From Mesobacillus subterraneus (lineage in GTDB: Bacteria; Bacillota; Bacilli; Bacillales; Cytobacillaceae): a stretch of DNA of 64,000 nt. Shown in pieces: positions 8,558 to 17,805 of this stretch. The notes below the pieces were generated by a model. That model had not been told where the DNA came from and did not search any database. It saw nothing but the letters and a program-made list of their open reading frames with translations. The number at the start of each line of letters is the position of its first letter. Position 1 is the stretch's first letter. A program made the translations under genes and the position numbers. The stretch lies in the NCBI RefSeq assembly GCF_003937825.1, contig NZ_RSFW01000027.1, positions 1-64,000 on the forward strand, given 5' to 3'.

Positions 8558-9010
8558 TTAGGCTCCTGAACCGAGCACTTCTACTTTTTCCACAAATTCA
8601 AGCCGCTTCAGCTTTGCCAGCATTTCATCCATCTCCACTTTCATCTCGGAGACATTCAGGCTCAGCGTTACGTTTGCTCTGCCCTGAAGGGGGATGGTCT
8701 GATGGATTGTCAATACATTGCATCCGGTAGCCGCAACAGTGCCGAGCAGCTCTGACAGCGTGCCTGAACGGTCCTCAAGCTGAAAAAACAGCGTAATGAT
8801 CCGTTCTTTTACCACAGTATGGAATGGAAACACAGTATCCCGATATTTGTAAAAAGCACTGCGGCTTAAGTCAACTCGCTGAACTGCGTCCCAGACAGAC
8901 TCAGCCTTTCCTCGCTCAATCATCTCTTTTGCTTCGAGTGTCTTTTTCATCGCCTCAGGCAAGACGTCTTCACGAACGAGGTAAAACTTCTGATCCTGAT
9001 TTTGCTTCAT
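8558..9010 (-). CDS. pheB: PheB, ACT-domain protein
   Basis: Small protein of the Bacillus PheB family: an N-terminal segment of about 65 residues ([34 protein letters not shown]) and a C-terminal ACT domain ([20 protein letters not shown]). ACT domains bind amino acids; the precise role of PheB is not settled although it sits with pheA. Its 150 residues compare with 147 in B. subtilis. It lies between obg and pheA in the conserved order and is probably co-transcribed with pheA. Confidence 0.9.
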   Translation of the reverse strand: MKQNQDQKFYLVREDVLPEAMKKTLEAKEMIERGKAESVWDAVQRVDLSRSAFYKYRDTVFPFHTVVKERIITLFFQLEDRSGTLSELLGTVAATGCNVLTIHQTIPLQGRANVTLSLNVSEMKVEMDEMLAKLKRLEFVEKVEVLGSGA

Positions 9011-9057
9011 ACTCCATCACCCCAACAGAAAGCTAACTCAATCTTAAAGATGAAGGC

Positions 9058-9082
9058 CGATTAGCCTGTTTGGGGCTAATCG
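9058..9082 (-). other. Hairpin between obg and pheB without a T-run
   Basis: A 9-bp stem (CGATTAGCC paired with GGCTAATCG) around a 7-nt loop in the 115-nt gap. No uridine tract follows on the minus strand, so it may be a weak or factor-assisted terminator, or an RNA-processing or stability element, between obg and pheB. Confidence 0.4.
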
Positions 9083-9125
9083 ACCCTCCTTTCCCGTCGT
9101 AACAGATTTCTTTCCTTTTGTTACG

Positions 9126-10418
9126 TTATTCAACAAACTCAAATTCATACTCAAGAAGTTTGACGGTATCGCCGTCTTTCGCTCCTCTTTCTCTCAATGC
9201 ATCATCAATGCCCATACCGCGCATTTGGCGAGCAAATCTCCTGATTGACTCTTCCCTTGAAAAGTCTGTCATCTTGAACAGTCTTTCAATGCTGTCACCG
9301 GAAATAACAAAGGTTCCATCCGATTCACGGGTAATCTGGAATTCCTGTTCGGCCTTTTCATGCTTATACATGACTCGGTTTTCCTCTTTTTCCAGTTCCG
9401 CCTCATCAATAATCGGGAATTCCGGAGTTTGCTCGATTAGGTCGGCCACGGCGAATAATAATTCACGAAGACCTGACCTCGTTACGGCAGAAATCGGGAA
9501 GATTGGATGCTCATTGCCCAGCTTCTCCTTGAACACACTCAGATTTTCTTCGGCATCCGGCATGTCCATCTTATTGGCAACGATAACTTGAGGTCTTTCC
9601 GTCAGCCTCAGGTTATATTCCTTTAATTCATTATTGATCGTCAGATAATCTTCATAAGGGTCTCTACCTTCAGTCGCGGCCATATCAATCACGTGGATGA
9701 TGACGCGAGTACGCTCGATATGACGAAGGAATTGATGCCCCAAACCTACTCCGGAGTGTGCCCCTTCAATAAGACCAGGCAGATCTGCAAGAACAAAGCT
9801 TCGGCCATCTTCTGTTTCGACCATGCCTAAATTTGGAGCGATCGTCGTAAAATGGTATTCAGCAATCTTCGGCCTTGCTGCTGATACAACAGACAACAAC
9901 GTTGATTTTCCGACGCTCGGAAAACCGACCAGCCCTACATCCGCAAGCAGCTTCAGCTCCATGATGATTTCCCGCTCCTGGCCAGGCTCCCCTTTTTCGG
10001 ACAGCTCTGGCGCCGGATTGGCAGGAGTCGCGAAACGGGAGTTCCCCCGGCCGCCACGTCCGCCCCTGGCGATGACAGCCTGCTGGCCATGTTCCACCAA
10101 ATCCGCGATAACAGCGCCTGTTTCCGCATCGGATACAATAGTTCCAGGAGGAACCTTGACGATCATATCCTTCGAATTTTTACCATGCTGGTTCTTGGAC
10201 ATCCCGTGCTCGCCGCGCGGTGCTTTGAAGTGGCGCTGGTACCTGAAATCCATCAATGTACGCAAGCCTTCTTCAACCTGGAACACAACGTTCGCTCCGT
10301 TGCCTCCGTCGCCGCCGGCAGGCCCGCCCTTTGGCACATATTTTTCACGGCGGAAAGCGACCATTCCATCGCCGCCGTCCCCGCCTTTTACATAAATTTT
10401 TACCTGATCGACAAACAT
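9126..10418 (-). CDS. obg: GTPase Obg
   Basis: Essential ribosome-associated GTPase (50S assembly, stress and sporulation control). The N-terminal glycine-rich Obg fold is at residues 1 to about 157 ([19 protein letters not shown]), followed by the G domain with G1 [10 protein letters not shown]3 DLPGLIEGA and G4 NKMD, and the OCT domain at the C-terminus. At 430 residues it is the usual length. It lies 48 nt after spo0B, the conserved Bacillus pairing that links Obg to the phosphorelay. Confidence 0.97.
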   Translation of the reverse strand: MFVDQVKIYVKGGDGGDGMVAFRREKYVPKGGPAGGDGGNGANVVFQVEEGLRTLMDFRYQRHFKAPRGEHGMSKNQHGKNSKDMIVKVPPGTIVSDAETGAVIADLVEHGQQAVIARGGRGGRGNSRFATPANPAPELSEKGEPGQEREIIMELKLLADVGLVGFPSVGKSTLLSVVSAARPKIAEYHFTTIAPNLGMVETEDGRSFVLADLPGLIEGAHSGVGLGHQFLRHIERTRVIIHVIDMAATEGRDPYEDYLTINNELKEYNLRLTERPQVIVANKMDMPDAEENLSVFKEKLGNEHPIFPISAVTRSGLRELLFAVADLIEQTPEFPIIDEAELEKEENRVMYKHEKAEQEFQITRESDGTFVISGDSIERLFKMTDFSREESIRRFARQMRGMGIDDALRERGAKDGDTVKLLEYEFEFVE

Positions 10419-10466
10419 TATGTCATTACCACCTGTCTGATATTTGTTATCATGTTTTATGTTTCC

Positions 10467-11012
10467 CTATAGAGATTCCATAAAAACTTCTATTGTCAAT
10501 TCTCCATCGACCACGCCATCTGAAAAGACCTTCATGTTTTCACAAGGCTGGTCTTCCAGGAAGCTTTCCAAGCGCTTTTTATTATTTATTATCCCGCTAA
10601 AATCAAAAAAGAACCCGATTCCTTTTTCCTGGGGATCGATCGTTACGGAAAGATGATTTTCTTGGTATTGTTCAACGGAAGAATCCAGTGTATCAAAAAG
10701 CCGCTCTGTCCAGCCTGTCAGCAGCTGGTCATCTAATCTGTGGAAGTTCTGGGAGTCCATTACCTCATATTCCAATTGAAAATGACGATTCTCCCAATTG
10801 CAGGTTAACAATGTAGAGGCAAACTGAGGAAGATGTAAATTGGATAGCTTTGCATCCTGCCTGGCTTCCATGATAATTTCTTCAATGATATCTTTAGCCC
10901 GATCTACTTTGTTCAGCGATAGATTGCCTTTAATTAATTGAAGCTTGTTCATCCAATCATGGCGCGCATGGCGCAAAACCTCGATTGTGTCCCACTCTTT
11001 TTTCATAGACAT
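10467..11012 (-). CDS. spo0B: Sporulation phosphotransferase Spo0B
   Basis: Relays phosphate from Spo0F to Spo0A at the start of sporulation. The phosphorylated histidine lies in the four-helix-bundle segment VLRHARHDWMNKLQLIKG near the N-terminus. The C-terminal half resembles a degenerate histidine-kinase ATP-binding fold. The 181 residues compare with 192 in B. subtilis. Two ATGs (11012 and 11006) follow a repeated AGGAGT; the first has 7-nt spacing to TTAGGAG. It is co-transcribed with obg. Confidence 0.93.
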   Translation of the reverse strand: MSMKKEWDTIEVLRHARHDWMNKLQLIKGNLSLNKVDRAKDIIEEIIMEARQDAKLSNLHLPQFASTLLTCNWENRHFQLEYEVMDSQNFHRLDDQLLTGWTERLFDTLDSSVEQYQENHLSVTIDPQEKGIGFFFDFSGIINNKKRLESFLEDQPCENMKVFSDGVVDGELTIEVFMESL

Positions 11013-11040
11013 ACTCCTACTCCTAAGACTGCTTGGTGTA

Positions 11041-11046
11041 AGTATA
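11041..11046 (-). promoter_or_regulatory. Candidate -10 box for spo0B-obg
   Basis: TATACT on the minus strand lies 29 nt before the spo0B start and after the rpmA terminator. A poor -35 (CTTACG) sits 17 bp upstream. The position makes a promoter here likely because the preceding operon ends at a terminator, but the -35 is weak. Confidence 0.45.
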
Positions 11047-11094
11047 ACAAAAAAGCCGTTCTTCGTAAGTAAATTATGTATATTGGTTTCAAAA

Positions 11095-11130
11095 ACAAGA
11101 AAACCCTAACCGCAGTGGTTAGGGCTTCTC
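11095..11130 (-). terminator. Terminator of the rplU-prp-rpmA operon
   Basis: Stem CCCTAACC/GGTTAGGG with a 5-nt loop, followed on the minus strand by TTTTCTTGTTTTTG. It lies 7 nt after the rpmA stop codon. Confidence 0.85.
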
Positions 11131-11136
11131 TTTAGC

Positions 11137-11439
<303 letters not shown>

Positions 11440-11772
11440 CTACTTTTTGAAGGTTAATTTTATGTGCTTTCCGTAATCTTTCTCCATCGTCTGCAAAGAG
11501 ACAACCATGCCTTCAAGCAGCAATTGTATTTTCTCCTGTGTCTCCTCAGGCAAATTGTCCGGGATGTCACAGCGGAGAAATCCATCTGCTCCTTGTTCAA
11601 TGTCAGGAGTGATTCCTGTCAAAGAAATGATCGAATTCACTGTCCCGAACGATACGGCAGAAACGCCTGCACAGACGATATCGCTCCCATGGGCAGCAAA
11701 CCCGGCGTGGCCGCTGATCGTAAACGATTGGATGCTTCCGGATTTTGTACGATTAATCGTAGCACGAATCAT
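11440..11772 (-). CDS. prp: Ribosomal-processing cysteine protease Prp (YsxB)
   Basis: Cysteine protease that cleaves the N-terminal extension of L27. The catalytic pair is visible in ISGHAGFAAHGSDIVCAGVSA (His in GHAG, Cys in IVCAG). The protein has 110 residues, normal for the family. It lies between the genes for L21 and its substrate L27, the conserved arrangement in Firmicutes. Separate 12- to 16-nt gaps on both sides indicate one transcript. Confidence 0.95.
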   Translation of the reverse strand: MIRATINRTKSGSIQSFTISGHAGFAAHGSDIVCAGVSAVSFGTVNSIISLTGITPDIEQGADGFLRCDIPDNLPEETQEKIQLLLEGMVVSLQTMEKDYGKHIKLTFKK

Positions 11773-11787
11773 GACAATCCGCCTTTA

Positions 11788-12096
11788 TTAAGCGTTGATC
11801 TTTTCGATCACAACTTTAGTGTAAGGCTGACGATGACCTTGCTTCTTACGATTGTTCTTTTTCGCCTTGTACTTGAAAACGATGATTTTCTTTTGACGGC
11901 CGTTCTTTTCAACCTTAGCTGTTACAGTTGCGCCTTCAACTAGTGGGCTTCCAACTTTAACATCTTCGCCACCTACAAAAAGAACCTTGTCAAAAGTTAC
12001 AGTTTCGCCTTCAGCAGCGTTTAGCTTTTCAATGTAGATTGCTTGTCCTGCTTCTACCTTTACTTGCTTGCCGCCAGTTTCGATAATTGCGTACAT
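11788..12096 (-). CDS. rplU: 50S ribosomal protein L21
   Basis: The start [14 protein letters not shown] is set at the ATG at 12096 behind GAGGAGGTG; the frame is open further upstream but that part overlaps the structured leader. The product has 102 residues, the standard length, ending in the basic segment [17 protein letters not shown]. It is the first gene of rplU-prp-rpmA and is preceded by an L21 leader and a strong promoter. Confidence 0.97.
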   Translation of the reverse strand: MYAIIETGGKQVKVEAGQAIYIEKLNAAEGETVTFDKVLFVGGEDVKVGSPLVEGATVTAKVEKNGRQKKIIVFKYKAKKNNRKKQGHRQPYTKVVIEKINA

Positions 12097-12097
12097 T

Positions 12098-12205
12098 CCA
12101 GTGCACCTCCTCATTAGACTCAGACTCGCCGACCGCAGGCGTTTGCGTAATCGCAAAGCTTACATACCTGAAGTGTGCGGTTGTAGCACGGGTGCTACAA
12201 ACAAT
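12098..12205 (-). ncRNA. L21 leader (autoregulatory 5' UTR of rplU)
   Basis: The region between the rplU promoter and its Shine-Dalgarno sequence folds into several hairpins: GTAGCAC-CC-GTGCTAC at the 5' end (12184-12199), GCGATTACGC, and a CGCCTGCGGTCGGCG stem close to the start. Position and layout fit the Rfam L21 leader family of Firmicutes, thought to let L21 control its own operon. The assignment is by context and visible hairpins, not by a covariance model. Confidence 0.7.
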
Positions 12206-12214
12206 AACATTAAA

Positions 12215-12244
12215 ATACTATCATATGCCGAGCGAAAGTGTCAA
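12215..12244 (-). promoter_or_regulatory. SigA-type promoter of rplU
   Basis: On the minus strand TTGACA (12239-12244) and TAGTAT (12215-12220) are 18 bp apart, and the -10 carries an upstream TGA (extended -10). Transcription would start about 10 nt later, at the beginning of the L21 leader. Confidence 0.85.
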
Positions 12245-12281
12245 CATAATAATTGATGTTCTTTTAATGGCCAGACATGGT

Positions 12282-13736
12282 TCAACCGTGTTCAGCCGAA
12301 GCGCCAGCCTTGATGATTTCATAGTGTGGCCTGTCCGCATCTGACAGAGAGAATTTTATCTTAAACCCGAGTGCCTGTTCAAGCCTCAATTTATGGATAT
12401 CCTTCTGACCGGAAAAATGGTGAATGACTTCCGGAGTCGCGGCGACTCGAAGTTCTTCGTGATCGGAATTCTTATATTCCCACAGTTCACGCTCAAGTCG
12501 GTAGGCAACGGTTTCGGAGCTGACCACCCTGCCGGATCCTCCGCATGCCTTGCATTTTTCGGTCAGTGTCTCTGCCAGCGAATGTTTCGTTTTCTTCCTG
12601 GTCAATTGCAGGATTCCCAACTCGGTAAATCCAACGATCCTGGTACGACGCTCGTCATGCTGAAGCTCTTTTTGAACTGCTTTTAAGACTTTATCGCGCT
12701 CCTTTTGACCCTGCATATCGATGAAGTCTATCAGTATGATGCCTGCTGCGTCCCTGAGCCGGATTTGCCTCGCTGCTTCAACAGCCGCATTCACATTCGT
12801 TTTGACGACAGTATCATGCAGGTCCTTATTCCCCGAAAACTTGCCGGTATTTACATCGATCACCGTCATCGCTTCGGCCTGGTCGATGACCAAATACGCT
12901 CCTTTGTCCAGCCAAACAATCCTCTTTAACAGTCGCTCAATTTCCTGCTCTATTTTATAAAAGGAAAAGATATTTTCCTTTCCATTGTAAAATTCAATTG
13001 TCTGAGCAGTCTGGAGATGAGACTCGATTCTCTTCTTGAACTCTAGGCTATCTGTTATGACGGTGCCTTCTTCCAGAAGAATCAGCGCGCCTGCTGCCTG
13101 CTCAAAAAAATAATCCCGGCTGTAGACGATGCCCGGCTTTTTCATCGCTGAGGAGGCTCTTAGCATTTCATCATATTGATTTCGATGCTGTTCTAATTCC
13201 TCAGTGATGACGACTTCTGTCTGGCTCAGGCTTTCCGTCCTGAAAATCAGCCCTTCATCTGCATTTTTCACCTGTTTGGCGAATTCCCGCCATTTGTTCC
13301 TCATTTCGGAAGTTTCCGCTTTTTTGGAAATGGCAATATAGTTGCCTTTTGGCATATATACAAGATGTTCACCCTGAATTTCTATGATCCCTGTCAACCT
13401 CGCTCCTTTTGTCCCGGCGGCGTCTTTTTCAACCTGGACCAGGAGCTTTTCACCTTGATGGACAAAAGAGGAAATCGGCCGGTTTTTTTTATTCTCATCC
13501 TGAGATACGTTATAAGAGGCAAGTTTATCTTTTGGCAGGAAAGCGTTGTCCTTCTCTCCGATATTGACGAAGGCCGCATTCATTCCCGGAATCACCTTTT
13601 CGACGACTCCAAGATAGATATTTCCCACCAGCGATTGCTGACTCGGCTGTTCGATATAGATTTTCTCCACTTCGCCGTTTTTGATCAGTGCGAAGCGTCT
13701 TTCCCTGGAGTTTGTATTGATGATTAATTGATTCAT
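12282..13736 (-). CDS. rng: Ribonuclease E/G family endoribonuclease
   Basis: Single-strand-specific endoribonuclease of the RNase G/E family. The N-terminal MNQLIINTNSRERRFALIKN leads into an S1 RNA-binding domain (about residues 35 to 125). The catalytic DNase I-like subdomain has its metal-binding aspartates in VIDVNTGKF and ILIDFIDM, and the zinc-link CKACGGSG is present. The start at 13736 follows GGGAGA. It has 484 residues, RNase G size without the RNase E scaffold tail. B. subtilis lacks this enzyme and uses RNase Y/J, while other Bacillaceae carry rng near spoIVFB. A terminator-like hairpin lies directly before the ribosome binding site. Confidence 0.93.
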   Translation of the reverse strand: MNQLIINTNSRERRFALIKNGEVEKIYIEQPSQQSLVGNIYLGVVEKVIPGMNAAFVNIGEKDNAFLPKDKLASYNVSQDENKKNRPISSFVHQGEKLLVQVEKDAAGTKGARLTGIIEIQGEHLVYMPKGNYIAISKKAETSEMRNKWREFAKQVKNADEGLIFRTESLSQTEVVITEELEQHRNQYDEMLRASSAMKKPGIVYSRDYFFEQAAGALILLEEGTVITDSLEFKKRIESHLQTAQTIEFYNGKENIFSFYKIEQEIERLLKRIVWLDKGAYLVIDQAEAMTVIDVNTGKFSGNKDLHDTVVKTNVNAAVEAARQIRLRDAAGIILIDFIDMQGQKERDKVLKAVQKELQHDERRTRIVGFTELGILQLTRKKTKHSLAETLTEKCKACGGSGRVVSSETVAYRLERELWEYKNSDHEELRVAATPEVIHHFSGQKDIHKLRLEQALGFKIKFSLSDADRPHYEIIKAGASAEHG

Positions 13737-13752
13737 TTTTCTCCCTACTCGC

Positions 13753-13789
13753 AAAAAAATGCAGCGTGAAAGAAGCTTCACGCTGCATT
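13753..13789 (-). terminator. Terminator after spoIVFB, directly in front of rng
   Basis: A 13-bp stem (AATGCAGCGTGAA paired with TTCACGCTGCATT, 6-nt loop) followed on the minus strand by seven T residues that end only a few bases before the rng ribosome binding site. It can end spoIVFAB transcripts. Since there is no room for an rng promoter after it, rng expression needs read-through or an upstream-initiated transcript. Confidence 0.85.
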
Positions 13790-13801
13790 CATTATCCTAT
13801 T

Positions 13802-14668
13802 TTAATAGGTGTAAAGCAAATCTCCTATCTTCGCCGTCAACAGCTTCTCACTGAAAAACGCATGGAGCAATTCATTCTCGTCCATGACCATTTCTTTGCC
13901 ATTCTGCTTTTTAACGATGATGGGGTGTTTGCAGCCGCGATGGAATTTCTCAAGAACATGGCCTACCATGTCATTTTCTGCTGCGTTGATGGGTTTCAAC
14001 TCTCTGAAATCCATTTCCTTCCCGTAATGCCTCTCCATTAAAAAGCGCATGAATGTATATCGCCTTTGCTTCCATTCAAAATAAAGCGAGAATGCCAGGA
14101 AACCGATAATCACCCAGATATTCAAAGTCAGCGGAGCGAGCACCAGCAGGATCACTGAGAATAGGAGGAGTGCTCCCGCTGAAAAATATAAGGTCCGAAG
14201 ATGCGCTTCCTGGAAGGCTGACTTCATGGAAAGGAGAACGAACAGAAGCTTTCCTCCATCCAGCGGCCAGATCGGCAGCAGATTAAAAAATAAAACCATC
14301 AAATTGTATTCAATGAACAGCGTGTGCCATTTCTCGGGAACGAAACCTGCTAAAAACAGCAGGTAGGAGAGAGCGATCAGCCATACATGCTGCAGGGGTC
14401 CTGCCAGTACGACAATCAGCTCTTCTTTTAACGGACGATTCCCGTGCTCATCCATCTCCGCCACTCCGCCAAATGGCAGCAAAGCAATTTTCTTGATTCT
14501 CCACGAAAAAAAAGAGGCTGCAGCACCATGTCCCATTTCATGAACAAAAATAATCAGCAGCACCATCATCAGCTCTATGAAATGCGCCGTAGCGACAGCA
14601 AGGGCGATGACCACCCACAGCAGAGGATGGATATGAATTTTCCGCAATAATTCAAGGGGTTTATTCAA
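13802..14668 (-). CDS. spoIVFB: Pro-SigmaK processing intramembrane protease SpoIVFB
   Basis: Site-2 zinc protease in the outer forespore membrane that cuts the pro-sequence of SigmaK. The zinc motif HEMGH is at about residue 43 and the second metal-ligand segment is LLPIWPLDGGKLL. Four or more hydrophobic membrane segments surround them, and a CBS-like C-terminal part ends in GDLLYTY. The 288 residues equal the B. subtilis protein. Its start overlaps spoIVFA by 8 nt. Confidence 0.95.
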   Translation of the reverse strand: MNKPLELLRKIHIHPLLWVVIALAVATAHFIELMMVLLIIFVHEMGHGAAASFFSWRIKKIALLPFGGVAEMDEHGNRPLKEELIVVLAGPLQHVWLIALSYLLFLAGFVPEKWHTLFIEYNLMVLFFNLLPIWPLDGGKLLFVLLSMKSAFQEAHLRTLYFSAGALLLFSVILLVLAPLTLNIWVIIGFLAFSLYFEWKQRRYTFMRFLMERHYGKEMDFRELKPINAAENDMVGHVLEKFHRGCKHPIIVKKQNGKEMVMDENELLHAFFSEKLLTAKIGDLLYTY

Positions 14669-15440
14669 ACTTGATCACCTGGACGGGATCAATGAAGTCA
14701 TCCCCTTTTTTAATCGCGAAGTAAAAGGAACCTTTCGTTCCATCCGCGCTGTCCATCGCCGTTCCAACCTTTGTGCCTTTGGAGATATATTCATACAAAT
14801 TCACATCAATTCCATCGAGGTTCCCATACCAAGTTTCACTCTTGTCTGCATGCTGGACGATAACGGTTTTGCCGAACCCTTCCTTCATGCCGACAAAATG
14901 GACAAGCCCTTCATTCATCGCTTCGACCTCGGCTCCTTTTCCAGTTTCAATCGTAATCCTCTGGCCATTATCGCCAAAGTCCTCAAGGATTTTTCCGGAG
15001 GCAGGCAGCGCATACTCAGTGCTCTCTGAAGCATTTTCCTGGTCGCTCTCCCCCCCCGCATTCTTCGCGGGCAGCAGCGCCAGCGGCTTGCCAAACTGCT
15101 CCTGATACCAATCCGACACAGCCGCAAATTGGAATTCCTGTTCCATCGTGTGCTTCACATATCCCTGGATCGTCTCCGCCTTTTCAGAAGGACTCCTGAA
15201 GATAATCGCCACTATCAGCACAAGACAGGCCGATGCAAGGATTTTGAATAAAAAGACTTCCTTTTTAAACAATGGATGGCCGCCTTCCCCTGGACCAAAA
15301 TCATAGGAAGGAATCCTGTCAAAGCCATGTTTCTCTTCTTCCTGCGATAAAAAACGGCCATGACTCATTTTATGCATTCTTTCCCGCTCTTTCTTCTTCC
15401 GTAACATCCTCTTCCGAACATCATCCGCTCTAGAGCTCAT
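14661..15440 (-). CDS. spoIVFA: SpoIVFA, inhibitor/scaffold of SpoIVFB
   Basis: Holds SpoIVFB inactive with BofA until the SpoIVB signal arrives. Visible parts are a highly basic cytoplasmic N-terminus (RKRMLRKKKERERMHKM), one transmembrane segment near residue 85 (LASACLVLIVAIIF), and an extracellular M23/LytM-like domain (about 150 to 255) that lacks the intact H-x-H peptidase signature (WYGNLDGIDVNLYEYI), so it is probably non-catalytic. It has 259 residues, against 264 in B. subtilis. Confidence 0.92.
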   Translation of the reverse strand: MSSRADDVRKRMLRKKKERERMHKMSHGRFLSQEEEKHGFDRIPSYDFGPGEGGHPLFKKEVFLFKILASACLVLIVAIIFRSPSEKAETIQGYVKHTMEQEFQFAAVSDWYQEQFGKPLALLPAKNAGGESDQENASESTEYALPASGKILEDFGDNGQRITIETGKGAEVEAMNEGLVHFVGMKEGFGKTVIVQHADKSETWYGNLDGIDVNLYEYISKGTKVGTAMDSADGTKGSFYFAIKKGDDFIDPVQVIKFE

Positions 15441-15536
15441 CCAATCCCACCATTCCCCATGTACTCTAAGTAGTACAAGTTTATGACCTGTCCAACGAGA
15501 GTATGACTAGAAAGAATGGATAGAATGACAGAACTA

Positions 15537-15588
15537 AAAAAAGCGCAGAGCCAGAGATGCATGACGCATCTTGGATATACGCTTTTTC
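15537..15588 (-). terminator. Probable terminator after minCD
   Basis: Long imperfect hairpin (AAAAAGCG...CGCTTTTT outer arms, inner AGATGC/GCATCT) just after the minD stop, with a T-run on the minus strand. It separates minCD from spoIVFA. Confidence 0.6.
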
Positions 15589-15594
15589 CTATAA

Positions 15595-16398
15595 TCAGCG
15601 AACTCCGAAGAACTTCTTGATCTTCGAGAAAACGCCTTTGTCTTCAGTATCCAGCTGTTGCAATGGAACAGATTCCCCGAGAATTCTTCTGGCAATGTTC
15701 CTGTAGGCGATCGATGCCTTGCTGTTCGGATTGAGCGCAATCGGCTCACCGTGGTTTGAAGCTTTGATGACTTCATCATCATCGGCGACGATGCCAATCA
15801 AATCGATCGAAAGATGAGTGGTGATTTCATCGACATCCAGCATATCGCCATTTTTCATCATGTGGCTGCGGATCCGGTTAATCACCAGCTTTGGTGATTC
15901 CACATTTTCTTCTTTTTCAAGCAGGCCAATAATCCGGTCAGCATCCCTTACAGCAGAAACCTCCGGAGTCGTGACGACAATCGCCTTGTCCGCACCGGCA
16001 ACGGCATTTTTATAGCCTTGCTCGATTCCAGCCGGGCAGTCGATGATGATATAATCATAATCCTGCTTCAGTTCATTCACCAATTTCCTCATTTGTTCCG
16101 GCTGGACCGCTGTTTTATCGCTGGTCTGGGCAGCAGGAAGCAAGTAAAGATGGTCATCGAAGCGTTTATCTTTTACAAGAGCCTGATGGATTTTGCATCT
16201 GCCTTCAATCACATCGACAAGGTCATAGATGATACGATTTTCCAGCCCCATGACAACGTCGAGGTTTCGCAGGCCGATATCTGTATCGACAAGGCAGACT
16301 CTTTTGCCTTGAAGGGCCAGTGCTGTACCAATATTAGCAGAAGTTGTCGTTTTGCCGACTCCGCCTTTTCCGGATGTAACTACAATCGCTTCTCCCAC
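15595..16398 (-). CDS. minD: Septum site-determining ATPase MinD
   Basis: Membrane-associated ParA-type ATPase that positions MinC. The deviant Walker A KGGVGKTT is near the N-terminus, with Walker B IIIDCPAG. The C-terminal amphipathic membrane-targeting helix is the last stretch (FSKIKKFFGVR). The GTG at 16398 is chosen because AAGGAGG lies 8 nt before it and the product then begins VGEAIVVTSGKGG as in relatives; an in-frame codon at 16416 would overlap minC. The protein has 267 residues. It follows minC by one nucleotide. Confidence 0.96.
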   Translation of the reverse strand: MGEAIVVTSGKGGVGKTTTSANIGTALALQGKRVCLVDTDIGLRNLDVVMGLENRIIYDLVDVIEGRCKIHQALVKDKRFDDHLYLLPAAQTSDKTAVQPEQMRKLVNELKQDYDYIIIDCPAGIEQGYKNAVAGADKAIVVTTPEVSAVRDADRIIGLLEKEENVESPKLVINRIRSHMMKNGDMLDVDEITTHLSIDLIGIVADDDEVIKASNHGEPIALNPNSKASIAYRNIARRILGESVPLQQLDTEDKGVFSKIKKFFGVR

Positions 16399-16399
16399 T

Positions 16400-17080
16400 T
16401 TAGAGGCCTCCTTCAAATCTAGTCAAACTAGGTCTTTTTTTCATTAAAACTTGTAATCTATCAACGACAATCTGCTGATTGTCAGATATGTACGCGCATT
16501 CCATGACACGATTCTCGTCCTCCGGGACTTCTTCAGGTGCGCGGTTGATGCAATCGCTGATCCGCAGCTGCGAAGGCTTCATGACTGAAGCAGCAATGAC
16601 GGCCTCTTTGTTGCCCCCAGAGCCGGCATGGGCAATTCCTTTCAAGGCACCCATAATGAAAATATTCCCTGTCGCCTTGACGGTCCCTCCTGGATTAACA
16701 TCGCCAACCAGGAGCAAATCGCCCGTTATTTCGAGGACCTGGCCGGAACGGATCACTTTGGCAACAGGCACGATTTCCGTTTCCTGTCGAAGACGTTCCG
16801 CTTCCTCCTTCGTGATCACATTCGTCTCCAAATCATCCACGATCAGATTTCGTTTCTGGCGGATCAGATCCTTTAGTTCTTCCGCCTGCTCTTTCGTCAG
16901 GTACCTGTTCCCTACCTTGACCTTCACCGAAAGAAGCTGCTGCTCCTCCTGGACACGTGATGAATTGGAAAGCTTCCTGTCGAGCTCTTTTTTCAATTCA
17001 TCGTAGGAGCATGTATCACTCAAATGGAGTGTCAGTCCATCTTTTGTCCCTTTTATCGTCACATTTTGTGTTTTCTTCAT
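16400..17080 (-). CDS. minC: Septum site-determining protein MinC
   Basis: FtsZ polymerisation antagonist. The N-terminal domain (about 1 to 100) binds FtsZ. The C-terminal beta-helix (about 110 to 215) carries the family signature [20 protein letters not shown] and binds MinD. The length of 226 residues equals that of B. subtilis. It precedes minD with almost no gap. A dispersed intergenic repeat lies about 20 nt upstream of its start. Confidence 0.95.
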   Translation of the reverse strand: MKKTQNVTIKGTKDGLTLHLSDTCSYDELKKELDRKLSNSSRVQEEQQLLSVKVKVGNRYLTKEQAEELKDLIRQKRNLIVDDLETNVITKEEAERLRQETEIVPVAKVIRSGQVLEITGDLLLVGDVNPGGTVKATGNIFIMGALKGIAHAGSGGNKEAVIAASVMKPSQLRISDCINRAPEEVPEDENRVMECAYISDNQQIVVDRLQVLMKKRPSLTRFEGGL

Positions 17081-17098
17081 ACTGGATGTTCACCTCAT

Positions 17099-17197
17099 AA
17101 GAAAAGCGCGAGCGCATCGAACGGCTCCGGCAGGAAATGGGATTCCGGCTGGGGCAGTTCAGCAGCCTTTGAGACTTACGGCGCTGTAGCTAGACAC
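17099..17197 (-). repeat. Dispersed intergenic element, copy 1 (short variant)
   Basis: Read on the minus strand, it starts GTGTCTAGCTACAGCGCC (17197 down) and ends GCGCTCGCGCTTTTCTT. The second copy at 57109-57229 on the plus strand has the same two ends but a different, longer middle. It occupies about half of the mreD-minC gap. Elements with these ends are, from general knowledge, common between genes in Bacillus-type genomes; their role is not established. Confidence 0.75.
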
Positions 17198-17286
17198 TAG
17201 TCTGCTGTAAAATAATTCTTTCATACAATGAAATTCGACAATCATCCGTCAAAATCCTCTATTTGAATAGGCAACATTGATTATTT

Positions 17287-17805
17287 TTAATCGTTCCTAA
17301 GCCGGTCCGAAGCCTTCTCGAACTGTTTTTTGAATGGGTATGCTGCCAGGATGATAAATGCCAGATTCAGGATGAGTGTCGGGACTAGTCTTATTTTAAC
17401 ATAGGTCGAAAAGTCCAGGTCAGTAATTTTTATCAGCAGCATCAGTTGATAGACTCCGATTTCCAAAAGCGCAATGCCCGCCAGAGATAAAATCGAAACA
17501 ACCAGGATATTGGTCTGCAGCACTCTGATCATGTTCGCGAACAGATAGGCAATGAAAGGGAACACGAACAGATAGATTCCAATGATTTCAGTGTACACAA
17601 CATCAAAAAGGAAACCGAAGATCAAACCGTAAATGATGCCATGCTTGGGACTGAGATAGGCCGTCAAAAACAAAATGCCGGCCATCAGGAAGTGTGGCGC
17701 AAGGATGCGGTCACTATTGAATAATTCAGCTGGAATAAGTTCGACAAACAAACTTTCCAGGATAAACAAAAAAGCAAATAGTGCAGGCAGCAGGAAACGG
17801 ATCAA
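17287..17805 (-). CDS. mreD: Rod shape-determining protein MreD
   Basis: Integral membrane partner of the MreBCD elongation machine. The 172 residues include about five hydrophobic segments (for example LLPALFAFLFILESLFVELI and FGFLFDVVYTEIIGIYLFVF). The start overlaps the mreC stop by 4 nt. No terminator is visible before minC, so mreBCD-minCD may be one transcript as in B. subtilis. Confidence 0.94.
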   Translation of the reverse strand: MIRFLLPALFAFLFILESLFVELIPAELFNSDRILAPHFLMAGILFLTAYLSPKHGIIYGLIFGFLFDVVYTEIIGIYLFVFPFIAYLFANMIRVLQTNILVVSILSLAGIALLEIGVYQLMLLIKITDLDFSTYVKIRLVPTLILNLAFIILAAYPFKKQFEKASDRLRND

